A DNA stretch of 64,000 nucleotides. It comes from Hoeflea sp. IMCC20628 (GTDB taxonomy: Bacteria; Pseudomonadota; Alphaproteobacteria; Rhizobiales; Rhizobiaceae). Positions 1 to 7,261 of this stretch are shown here, piece after piece. Positions within the stretch are counted from its first letter, which is position 1; every line of letters begins with the position of its first letter. A program made the position numbers and the translations under genes. The stretch spans positions 4,227,662-4,291,661 of the forward strand of contig NZ_CP011479.1 in the NCBI RefSeq assembly GCF_001011155.1, read 5' to 3'. The notes beneath the pieces were generated by a model. It was not told where the DNA came from, did no database searches, and saw only the letters and a list, made by a program, of their open reading frames with translations.

Positions 1-76
1 TAAAAAGTACTAATTTCAACATTATTCAAAAATGTCAATTTGCAATAAACTATATTTTGAAGTATAATGGGTATAT

Positions 77-90
77 CTACAGTATTGTAG
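77..90. promoter_or_regulatory. Inverted repeat upstream of the first gene, possible operator
   Basis: A CTACA-N4-TGTAG dyad lies 24 bases before the ATG at 115, just after an AT-rich stretch with a TATAAT-like sequence near 63-68. The position fits a repressor site overlapping or just downstream of a promoter. Operator function is inference. Confidence 0.35.
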
Positions 91-114
91 TGTCAACTGT
101 AACCGGAGTAAAAA

Positions 115-1275
115 ATGACATCTTTAAACAGAAAAGTACAACGCGCAGCCACTGCTAAGCAGACGAAGAAATCACGTGCGGAAACCAACGCCGTCGCGAA
201 AAAGAAAGTGCGCGCAGCACGGGCACCGCAGGAAAATGACGAGCCGCTTTCGCCAGAAGCCGAAGCGCGCCTGTCTGAGCTCGCAAAGCAAATCGCGACA
301 TTGCATCGCAAGTCGACCTCACAGGTGTTTGAACTTGGTCAGTGCCTGGCTGAAGCAAAATCGGTTCAGCCTCAAAAACGCTTCGGTCGCTGGCTGAAAG
401 AAAATAGCGGCTATAGCGTCCGTTCGGCCTGGAGTTTCATCTCCGTCCACGATCGGCTTGCTGATCACCGCGAACGACTTGAACAGCATGCCGTTGCAAC
501 GACAGCGCTCTTCGAACTGGCGAAAGGCGAGCCAGATCAGATTGAGGACGTCATCAAGCAATTTGACGAAGGCAAGAGCCTCAAGTCTATGGAAATCAAG
601 ACGCTCATCGGCGGCAAAAAGGACGAGACTGAAGAGAATGCCGATCCAAGGCAGATGGGCGGAAAATCCGGACTTCAAAAAATGGCTGCTACCAAACTGA
701 AGATGAGTACGGCGGAGATGAACCGACTCATCGCTGCTGTCCTCGTCGGAGTGGAAGAAGCTATTGCGCGTCACGAGAGCGGAAAGCGAATCGTCATGGC
801 GGCGCTGGCAGCTGATGTCGAAATCAATGCACGACATGCATCCGATCTATTCAAAGACATCGTGGCTCCTTTAGTGCCAGTTCAGCACATGCCGAAAGCG
901 AATCTTGAACATGAAAGTATTGGCCTTGAGACAGGCTGGGGCGCAGTTCAGCACAGCCTCTATCGCCTCGGTGGTGTTGGATCATGGCCAGTCCGCGACG
1001 AGATGGAAAAATGGGTCATCGACGTCGCACACCCTGCACTTCGTTTTGCGGTGCATGGCGAACCCTATGTTGTCAGTGCAAAACCAGCTGGAGTTATTGT
1101 CGCCGAGGTCGCAAAAGCAGACAGCGACGTCACGAAAAATGATCATACTATGGTCGAGAAGGAAACCGACGTTGATGAGACAACACCAAACGTGTCTGAC
1201 GCCGAGTTGGATGCAACGCTCGACGGTCTTATGGCTGCCAGCAAAACAACCGCTGAAGCACGCATGTCACGATAA
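115..1275 (+). CDS. DUF3102-like hypothetical protein of an integrated element
   Basis: 386 residues. The first 45 are Lys/Arg/Ala-rich and probably disordered. Residues of about 50-165 resemble the DUF3102 type of plasmid and phage proteins: a helix with LSELAKQIATLHRKS, then a FGRWLKENSGYS segment and a KSMEIKTLIGG end. The C-terminal half (about 185-330) has no fold I recognise, and the tail is acidic. The start is supported by GGAG six bases before the ATG. A dyad at 77-90 may regulate it, and a strong hairpin follows at 1330-1360. It is convergent with the integrase gene, so it probably belongs to the same element and could act in DNA binding or element maintenance. Function is not established. 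Confidence 0.6.
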   Translation: MTSLNRKVQRAATAKQTKKSRAETNAVAKKKVRAARAPQENDEPLSPEAEARLSELAKQIATLHRKSTSQVFELGQCLAEAKSVQPQKRFGRWLKENSGYSVRSAWSFISVHDRLADHRERLEQHAVATTALFELAKGEPDQIEDVIKQFDEGKSLKSMEIKTLIGGKKDETEENADPRQMGGKSGLQKMAATKLKMSTAEMNRLIAAVLVGVEEAIARHESGKRIVMAALAADVEINARHASDLFKDIVAPLVPVQHMPKANLEHESIGLETGWGAVQHSLYRLGGVGSWPVRDEMEKWVIDVAHPALRFAVHGEPYVVSAKPAGVIVAEVAKADSDVTKNDHTMVEKETDVDETTPNVSDAELDATLDGLMAASKTTAEARMSR

Positions 1276-1329
1276 CGCGGGACAGCCGTTCAGCGTTTGC
1301 GTTACTCAATGCCTGACAATAACACCTAC

Positions 1330-1366
1330 CAAAGCCCCGTTGGTCCACAGCGGGGCTTTGGTCTTT
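1330..1366 (+). terminator. Rho-independent terminator, possibly bidirectional
   Basis: A perfect 10-bp stem (CAAAGCCCCG / CGGGGCTTTG, 1330-1339 with 1351-1360) with an 11-base loop, followed by GTCTTTCTG. It lies between the convergent ends of the DUF3102-like gene and the integrase gene. Confidence 0.75.
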
Positions 1367-1383
1367 CTGTTCACAGAGGCTTT

Positions 1384-3240
1384 TTATCTGTCTTTGGCCT
1401 GTCGCCGTGTTTTTGCAAGCTGATCAAAATCCAGGCCACGGAACATGGAGAAATCAATCTTTGGATTGAGCGGCATCTTGGCGAACATCTCGGCTTCGGA
1501 CTCAGTCAGCGTTTTCCAACCATATTTGTTGTGATCATCGCCGCCGAGCGCATGCCCGGCCTGCATCCGCCGTTCCCGTTCGCCGATCTCCTTGTCTTTA
1601 CGAGCTTCCGTAATGTAATCGCCGCGTAGGGATTGGAACCGTTCACCTCGCGAGTCCTTGATGCCCGCCTTGTCGTAAAGGCGTCGCATATAAGTCGACG
1701 CCGATTTTGCCGGATCAGCGAGTTTCATAAGCTGAGGAAACAGGAACTGGTCGCCTTGTCTCCGGGCCCATTCGACATAACCGATTTCGATCAGAAAATT
1801 ATGAAGTACAAAATACCGACCGCTTTCCGTCGTTTTGATCGGTCGTCGGACCCACTTCCCACCGACCATTACAATTCCCTCCACCTCTGCTACGCAGATT
1901 CCGTCGAACTTATCCGTGATGTCGTTCCCGATCAGATGAGTGAGCAAACCTAAACGACGGCTAGTCAGCAACCCCAGCAGAGGCAACATGACATCATCGA
2001 TGTAAGGCGATTGAACACATGTCTGGAAGAGCCTTGTCAGCTTCTTGGTTGATATCGGCTCCGCGGAAATCGCATCCAGGGCATCTTTGGAATATTTGAG
2101 CGCTACGTTCTTGACTGGATTGTCGAAGGAATGTTGCGCGGCAGCATAGCTGAACACGGGCTTGATGACCCCCATATATCCATTCTGCAATGTATTCTTG
2201 GCAATCCGCCCCTTGCTAAAGCCTCGGTTGCTGTCGATAACCTCTCTTGCTGTAAGGTGTGAAGGCCGGTCCTTGTCTCTTGGGGGCCAGAATTTCATGA
2301 GATTGATGAACGCTTGAAGATCGGTTGGCGTGTACCTATCGATCGGATGATCGCCGATCAATTCCACAAATAGACTCAAACGCATCTCCGCCGTCTTGAT
2401 GTCTTTGCTGGCCTTTACCATGGCGTTGACCCGTTGCGCGAGATACTGACTTGCAGCAGTGCTGAACAATGGTTTGTCGGACAGATCGCGTTCCACATAT
2501 CGCCGATCCTTGTCGGCCTCCGTTTCAACATTGGCACTGACAAGCCCGACCCTCGCACTGATCTTGCCTTTCGAAGGCGAGCCGCTCTCAGGTGACAACG
2601 TCAAAAGAGATGCGGGATCATCGTTGGCTCTCTCGACCAATCGTCTGGCCAGCAGTTCGGCGTGATCTCCGAGCTCCTTGTTATACGCTTCGCCTGCATC
2701 CTTGCGCGCCTTCTCTTGCGCAATCCGCACAAGCCCCCGCATCATCGCGAAGTTGCTTTCCTCTTCAGCAGTTGGCGGAGGAGGAGGTTTGCTAATGTCA
2801 TAGAGAGCGGATTTGAGGCCCATCGTCACGGCCTGCCACGCCCGGGTGCCTTTGTCATCCTCATCGATTCCATCGAAGTCGCCACCAAGCATGTCTTCCA
2901 TCAGCGGCCAGAACCCGGTCTCGTCATCATTCGCTTTGGACATCGCAATCTCGATCCGTTCAAATTTCTCACGTGCGATCGCGGCCAGCTTGTCGGCAAT
3001 CCTGCGGGCTTCCGGTTTCGGTATAACGCCGAGGCCAATCCGGATGGGACGCTTCACGTCGCCAGCGATCGTTTTGGGCAGTCGCATCTGAAACATATAG
3101 GCCGAACCGGTTTTAATCAGGTAAAGGCCCGGCGACGAGCGTGGGCGACCTGTCCTGCCCTGCTTCGCGGAAATTATTTCCGCGTTTTCGGATGATACTC
3201 CCGACGATACATGGAACGATACATTTTGAGTGTCTGCCAT
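1384..3240 (-). CDS. Site-specific tyrosine recombinase (integrase)
   Basis: 618 residues, in the size range of large island integrases with a long N-terminal arm-binding and core-binding region. The catalytic domain occupies about the last 200 residues: a box I arginine in LLTSRRLGLLTHL, a box II reading FQSLRGDY (Gln where His is usual in HxLR), GHALGGDDHNKYGW carrying the second histidine, and the presumed nucleophile Tyr in NKYGW. The start codon lies 91 bp from the 3' end of a tRNA-Ser gene, the usual layout when int sits at the end of an element using a tRNA 3' end as attachment site. The element would therefore extend leftward past position 1. The partner attachment site is outside the window. 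Confidence 0.9.
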   Translation of the reverse strand: MADTQNVSFHVSSGVSSENAEIISAKQGRTGRPRSSPGLYLIKTGSAYMFQMRLPKTIAGDVKRPIRIGLGVIPKPEARRIADKLAAIAREKFERIEIAMSKANDDETGFWPLMEDMLGGDFDGIDEDDKGTRAWQAVTMGLKSALYDISKPPPPPTAEEESNFAMMRGLVRIAQEKARKDAGEAYNKELGDHAELLARRLVERANDDPASLLTLSPESGSPSKGKISARVGLVSANVETEADKDRRYVERDLSDKPLFSTAASQYLAQRVNAMVKASKDIKTAEMRLSLFVELIGDHPIDRYTPTDLQAFINLMKFWPPRDKDRPSHLTAREVIDSNRGFSKGRIAKNTLQNGYMGVIKPVFSYAAAQHSFDNPVKNVALKYSKDALDAISAEPISTKKLTRLFQTCVQSPYIDDVMLPLLGLLTSRRLGLLTHLIGNDITDKFDGICVAEVEGIVMVGGKWVRRPIKTTESGRYFVLHNFLIEIGYVEWARRQGDQFLFPQLMKLADPAKSASTYMRRLYDKAGIKDSRGERFQSLRGDYITEARKDKEIGERERRMQAGHALGGDDHNKYGWKTLTESEAEMFAKMPLNPKIDFSMFRGLDFDQLAKTRRQAKDR

Positions 3241-3331
3241 TGGAAACGGCCCTTGATTTGGGCGGCCCGTTTCAATTAAAGCTTATCTATCAAAAAGTTA
3301 GGAGATTCCGCATTTGGTGCCCCGAAAGGCG

Positions 3332-3360
3332 TGGCGGAGAGGGTGGGATTCGAACCCACG
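3332..3360. other. Putative attachment site (attL/attR) at the tRNA-Ser 3' end
   Basis: Inferred from the integrase gene starting 91 bp away. Elements of this kind integrate into the T-arm/acceptor 3' part of a tRNA and restore it. The matching direct repeat should lie to the left of this window and cannot be seen here. Confidence 0.4.
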
Positions 3361-3421
3361 AGACGGTTCCCCGCCTACACACTTTCCAGGCGTGCGCCTT
3401 CGACCACTCGGCCACCTCTCC
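3332..3421 (-). tRNA. tRNA-Ser(GGA)
   Basis: 90-nt class II tRNA with a long variable arm. The acceptor stem is GGAGAGG pairing with CCTCTCC, the anticodon loop reads CTGGAAA (anticodon GGA), the T-arm has GGTTCGAATCC, and CCA is encoded. Its 3' end faces the integrase gene. Confidence 0.97.
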
Positions 3422-3838
3422 GCATATCCGTCTGACGGGCAAGTACCCGGCCATGCCGCCCGCTGTCAAGGCGGTCGCCCTGCCGGAAAATTGACTGGCA
3501 AAATGCGCCAAAAATTCCCGGTCCGGATCGGGCGGCACTATAGCCAAGACGCTTTGCTTGGCAACCGCTATTTGGCTTGGGTCTCCACATTGTCGGACTT
3601 GCGGTGCCGCTCAGCGCAAAATCGCCCTAGGCCAGCCGCAAAAACCGGCCCCGGGTGGTGATTTCCGACGTCCACCGGCTGCCTTGCATGCAATTATACA
3701 CCCATCCGATGAAGGTGGAGAACTTGCCATTGCGTCAGAGTTGTCCGGGCTTTATGTCACGTAGGCCGCATATTCGCCGCGCATCTCCGCTGTGGCGGCA
3801 ATCGTGCAGTCGGGGCTCATGTCTTTCCGGAGGGTTGC
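3422..3838. other. Intergenic region upstream of tRNA-Ser
   Basis: 417 bp without a credible gene. It must hold the minus-strand promoter of the tRNA-Ser gene and the leader of the small membrane protein on the plus strand. No repeat or RNA recognised. Confidence 0.5.
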
Positions 3839-4156
3839 ATGCGATTTATCGCACGGGTGTTCAGCCTGATTTTCCTAGTGTTCGCCGTCATCGCCGGGAT
3901 GGTCGACGCCATCCAGTCGGTGGCTGCCGGCCAGCCGGTTCTGACGCCAATGATCGAGTCCTGGACGGCCAACAGCCCCGACACACTGGCGCTGGTTGCG
4001 GGCATGTTCGACACCTACCTGCCTGGGTGGGTCTGGGATCCGGGTGCAGTCTGGTTGTTGTCGCAACCGGCATTCGCGGTTTTCCTGCTGTTCTCGCTGA
4101 TCTTCTATCTGATCGGGTATCGCCGCACCAAGCCCGCCGGCCGCTTCGCGGCCTGA
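3839..4156 (+). CDS. Small conserved membrane protein
   Basis: 105 residues, with two hydrophobic segments: residues 1-25 (FIARVFSLIFLVFAVIAGMV) and about 73-95 (WLLSQPAFAVFLLFSLIFYLIGY), ending in a basic tail. The intervening loop contains LPGWVWDPG. The start is supported by GGAGG seven bases upstream. It resembles uncharacterised inner-membrane proteins found widely in rhizobia; I do not know a function. It stands alone between the tRNA and the BMP-type gene. Confidence 0.7.
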   Translation: MRFIARVFSLIFLVFAVIAGMVDAIQSVAAGQPVLTPMIESWTANSPDTLALVAGMFDTYLPGWVWDPGAVWLLSQPAFAVFLLFSLIFYLIGYRRTKPAGRFAA

Positions 4157-4357
4157 CCGGCAAATCAGCTCACCCGGACTGAGTGCCCGGCTTTTGCGGC
4201 ACCGGCTCAGACGAGCCCGGTTTGCAGGCAAGTCAGGTGACGTAACGGCAATCGGTTTCCACTGCGGGCAAGGCAAATCGGCGTTGGATTTTTGCACAAA
4301 GCCATGCAAGGATGCGCTCTTCCGGCCCCGCAAAGCCGGCAAAATTCCGCAGGTCTG

Positions 4358-4375
4358 CCCGCAAGGGCATGCGGG
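4358..4375 (+). other. Leader hairpin before the BMP-type gene
   Basis: CCCGCA-N6-TGCGGG, 43 bases before the start codon at 4419. It has no T-run, so it is not a typical terminator; it could be an mRNA leader structure. Confidence 0.25.
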
Positions 4376-4418
4376 AGGACCCTTAAAGATCAACAAGTAA
4401 CCTATAGGGCTGCACACA

Positions 4419-5411
4419 ATGAAACGCACGCTTTTGAGCATCCTCGCTATGGCCGCCATGTCCGCGACCGCCATGGCCGCCGACATCAAGCCGGCAATCA
4501 TCTACGACCTCGGCGGCAAGTTCGACAAATCCTTCAACGAGGCTGCCTATGGTGGCGCCGAGAAATTCAAGACCGAAACCGGCATTGAATATCGCGATTT
4601 CGAAATTGCCAATGACGCCCAGCGCGAACAGGCGCTGCGCCGCTTTGCCAAGGACGGCAACAACCCGATCGTCATGGCCGGTTTCTCCTGGGGCTCTGCG
4701 CTCGAAAAGATCGCCCCGGAATATCCGGATATCAATTTTGCCATCATCGACATGGTGGTGGACGCGCCAAATGTGCGCTCCGTGGTCTACAAGGAACAGG
4801 AAGGCTCCTACCTGGTCGGCGTGATGGCCGCCAAGGCATCCGAGACCGGCACTGTCAGCTTCATCGGCGGCATGGACATTCCGCTGATCCGCAAGTTCGC
4901 TTGCGGCTACAAGGGCGGCGTGATGGCCACCAATGCCGACGCCAAGGTTCTTGAAGCCATGACCGGCCCGACACCGGACGCCTGGAATGATCCGGTCAAG
5001 GGTGGCGAGATCACCAAGTCGCAGATCGATCAGGGCTCCGACGTGGTCTATGCAGCAGCCGGCGGCACCGGTATCGGTGTGCTTCAGGCTGCGGCTGATG
5101 CCGGCAAGCTCGGCATCGGTGTCGATTCCAACCAGAACGGCCTGCAGCCCGGCAAGGTTCTGACCTCCATGGTCAAGCGCGTCGATGTGGCTGTCTACAA
5201 TGCCTTCATGGATGCCAAGAATGACTCGTTCTCCTATGGCTTCAGCTCGCTGGGTCTCGCCGAAGGCGGCGTTGATTATGCCATGGACGACAACAATGCT
5301 CCCTTGGTCTCCGATGAGATGAAGGCCGCAGTGGAAACCGCCAAGGCCGACATCATTTCGGGCAAGGTCACGGTTCACGACTATATGTCCGACAACGCCT
5401 GCCCTTACTGA
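4419..5411 (+). CDS. BMP/PnrA-family periplasmic substrate-binding protein
   Basis: 330 residues with a signal peptide (cleavage near AMA-AD, residue 21). The mature protein shows the BMP/Med family pattern: KPAIIYDLGGKFDKSFNEAAY at the N-terminus, then NPIVMAGFSWG, GSYLVGVMAA, FIGGMDIPLIRKF, DVVYAAAGGTGIGV and GVDSNQNG. In characterised relatives these segments contact nucleosides or other ligands for an ABC importer. There is no lipobox cysteine, so it is probably a soluble periplasmic protein and not a lipoprotein. No permease or ATPase gene is adjacent, so its transport partners must be elsewhere. A strong terminator follows at 5450-5480. Ligand unknown. Confidence 0.9.
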   Translation: MKRTLLSILAMAAMSATAMAADIKPAIIYDLGGKFDKSFNEAAYGGAEKFKTETGIEYRDFEIANDAQREQALRRFAKDGNNPIVMAGFSWGSALEKIAPEYPDINFAIIDMVVDAPNVRSVVYKEQEGSYLVGVMAAKASETGTVSFIGGMDIPLIRKFACGYKGGVMATNADAKVLEAMTGPTPDAWNDPVKGGEITKSQIDQGSDVVYAAAGGTGIGVLQAAADAGKLGIGVDSNQNGLQPGKVLTSMVKRVDVAVYNAFMDAKNDSFSYGFSSLGLAEGGVDYAMDDNNAPLVSDEMKAAVETAKADIISGKVTVHDYMSDNACPY

Positions 5412-5449
5412 GGCATCTGACGGTCTTCGGGCCGGTTCAACAATTCAAG

Positions 5450-5480
5450 CGGCCGGGCAACACTTGCCCGGCCGTTTTCT
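5450..5480 (+). terminator. Rho-independent terminator after the BMP-type gene
   Basis: An 11-bp perfect stem (CGGCCGGGCAA / TTGCCCGGCCG) with a 3-base loop, followed by TTTTCTT. Confidence 0.92.
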
Positions 5481-5539
5481 TGCGCAGTCCGGTTTTCTTG
5501 CGGTATAGCCCGTTTCACACTCACAGGGATGAATCGAAC

Positions 5540-6163
5540 ATGGCTGATATCCGTACCCACAAGGGCGATATTTCCGACGCGGCGATGGCGCTTTACAGCG
5601 GCGACATCGCGGTTGACACCGAGACCCTTGGGCTGGTGCCGCGCCGCGACCGGCTTTGCGTCGTGCAGCTGTCGCCCGGTGACGGTTCTGCCGATGTGAT
5701 CCAGATCGCTGCGGGTCAAACCCGCGCCCCCAATCTGGTGGCCCTGCTTTCCGATCGCACCAAGCGCAAGCTGTTCCACTATGGCCGTTTTGACATTGCC
5801 GTGCTGTTCAACGCGCTGGACGTGACATCAACGCCGGTGTTCTGCACCAAGATCGCCTCGCGGCTGACCCGCACCTATACCGACCGTCACGGCCTCAAGG
5901 ACATCACCAGAGAGCTTCTGGGCGTCGAGCTGTCCAAGCACCAGCAATCGTCTGACTGGGCCGCAGAGACGCTGACAGCGGCACAGCTGGACTATGCGGC
6001 TTCCGATGTGCTGCATCTGCATGCACTGACCGAGAAGCTGACCGCCCGGCTGGTCCGCGACGGGCGCGAAGCCCATGCCGAGGCCTGCTTCAAATTCCTG
6101 CCCACCCGCGCCAAGCTGGACCTGCTGGGTTGGGGTGAAACCGACATTTTCGCCCATAGCTAA
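5540..6163 (+). CDS. rnd: RNase D-like 3'-5' exonuclease (single domain)
   Basis: 207 residues from the ATG at 5540. A longer frame opens at 5480, but it runs through the terminator-proximal spacer and MADIRTHKGD is a family-like start. The DEDDy exonuclease motifs are present: DTETLGL (Exo I Asp/Glu) near residue 26, HYGRFDIAVL (Exo II) and YAASD (Exo III Tyr/Asp) near 155. The protein is about half the length of E. coli RNase D and lacks the HRDC domains, as is usual for the short form in alphaproteobacteria. It is expected to trim 3' ends of structured RNAs in the cytoplasm. Confidence 0.9.
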   Translation: MADIRTHKGDISDAAMALYSGDIAVDTETLGLVPRRDRLCVVQLSPGDGSADVIQIAAGQTRAPNLVALLSDRTKRKLFHYGRFDIAVLFNALDVTSTPVFCTKIASRLTRTYTDRHGLKDITRELLGVELSKHQQSSDWAAETLTAAQLDYAASDVLHLHALTEKLTARLVRDGREAHAEACFKFLPTRAKLDLLGWGETDIFAHS

Positions 6164-7004
6164 GCGGGTTGAACGGCTCAGCCTGTGTCCGGCAATGCGT
6201 GGACATGCAAAAGCAGTCCCGCGCGAAAATTTTCGCCGGGGTGGAGCAGGTAATCAGTCCGGAGGGCCGCACGCGGGCTTTGCCTTACGGAAATGAGTAT
6301 ATGGGTGGCGCAGCGCGCGCGCGGCCCGAATTTCGCCGGATGATGTCCGCATCCGACAGGCGGCACCTCGCATTCCCGGGAGTGGCTTATCCACCAGGCC
6401 CCCGCCCGGATTGCTCCGGCCACGATCAGGACAGATCGCGGGAGATGGTTTTCGTGGTCCGGCACGTCTTTCGGGTCAAAAGACCAAAAATCCGCCACAG
6501 GCCCGTTCCGGTGTCTCATCCGCAATCCCGCCTGCCCTGGGGCAAGGCATGGATGCTCGACCGGCCCGGTGGCTGGCTTGGCCCGTATGGTGAACCGGCT
6601 GCCAGCGGAGCCACGATGGTCACCGCCTCCTTGCGGATGCTGCCGCACGTTACGGCAAAGCCCGAAAGGTATCCCTCCCACCTGAACCGAAGCGTTCGCG
6701 ATCCATCCGGCAGCGGGAGTACGGTGATGATGTCACGGGTTAGGAGGGTGTGGAAAAGATGGCGGATATCATTGACGGAGTTGGCGCGGCGCTTTTACCG
6801 ATTGTCGTCATGCCGGACCCCGATCCGGCATCCAGCGGGCGAGCGTCCGCGAGCCGGTAAACTCTTGCGCTCTCACGGTTTTTGGCGGGAACCCCTCCCG
6901 CGTCCGCAGAAGCGGACGCAGCGGGATCCCGGATCAAGTCCGGGATGACGGTGGGGAGGGAGTGGCGTTCGATCATAGCTCTTTATCCCCGACAATTCGC
7001 GAAC
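6164..7004. other. Long intergenic region without a credible gene
   Basis: About 840 bp after the exonuclease gene. Open frames here have no family-like sequence and unnatural composition. Apart from the repeat at 6805-6950 I see no recognisable RNA gene; RNase P, tmRNA and SRP hallmarks are absent. An unannotated small RNA cannot be excluded. Confidence 0.5.
6805..6950. repeat. Alphaproteobacterial palindromic intergenic repeat
   Basis: Two inverted arms, TCGTCATGCCGGACCCCGAT near 6805-6833 and CGGATCAAGTCCGGGATGAC near 6922-6949. They are imperfect reverse complements around a spacer containing its own hairpin (CGTCCGC AGAA GCGGACG). The GTCAT-CCGGA-GATCCGG motif is the type dispersed in many rhizobial genomes. 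No second copy was noticed in this window. Confidence 0.65.
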
Positions 7005-7007
7005 CCG

Positions 7008-7188
7008 ATCTCCCCCCTTGGTGGGGGAGAAAGCAAAATCATGACCTTGGCTTTGGCTAAGTCATAGATTTTGCAAGAGAGGGGGCTGGTTTTGGTGTGC
7101 GGAATTTCCCCCTCACCTGAAAAATCTATGACTTGGCGCTGCGCACCAAGATCATGATTTTTCTTCCTCTCCCACCAGGGGAGAGGGG
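7008..7188. repeat. Large imperfect inverted repeat (MITE/RIME-like element)
   Basis: Left arm about 7010-7085 and right arm about 7108-7187 are imperfect reverse complements over roughly 75 bases. Both contain CTCCCC..GGTGGG, AAAATCATGA and AAGTCATAGATTTT in the same order. The outer ends are CTCCCC-type, as in intergenic mosaic elements of rhizobia. It lies directly downstream of the rpsA terminator. It encodes no protein. Confidence 0.7.
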
Positions 7189-7203
7189 AAACGTTGCAAA
7201 CAA

Positions 7204-7231
7204 AAAACCCGCCGGATTGCTCCGGCGGGTT
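7204..7231 (-). terminator. Terminator of rpsA
   Basis: On the minus strand: AACCCGCCGGA-GCAA-TCCGGCGGGTT followed by TTTTG. This is an 11-bp stem with a tetraloop and T-run starting 31 bases past the rpsA stop codon. Confidence 0.93.
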
Positions 7232-7261
7232 CGTGTCTTTCGAAATCAGATCCGAGAAGGA

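Noticed and set aside
6164-6804. RNase P RNA, tmRNA or 6S RNA in the long spacer
   Set aside because: The conserved core sequences of RNase P and tmRNA are absent, and no 6S-like central bubble was recognisable.
6169-6948. A 259-residue frame in the rnd-rpsA spacer
   Set aside because: It runs into the palindromic repeat, has unnatural composition and no ribosome site or family motif.
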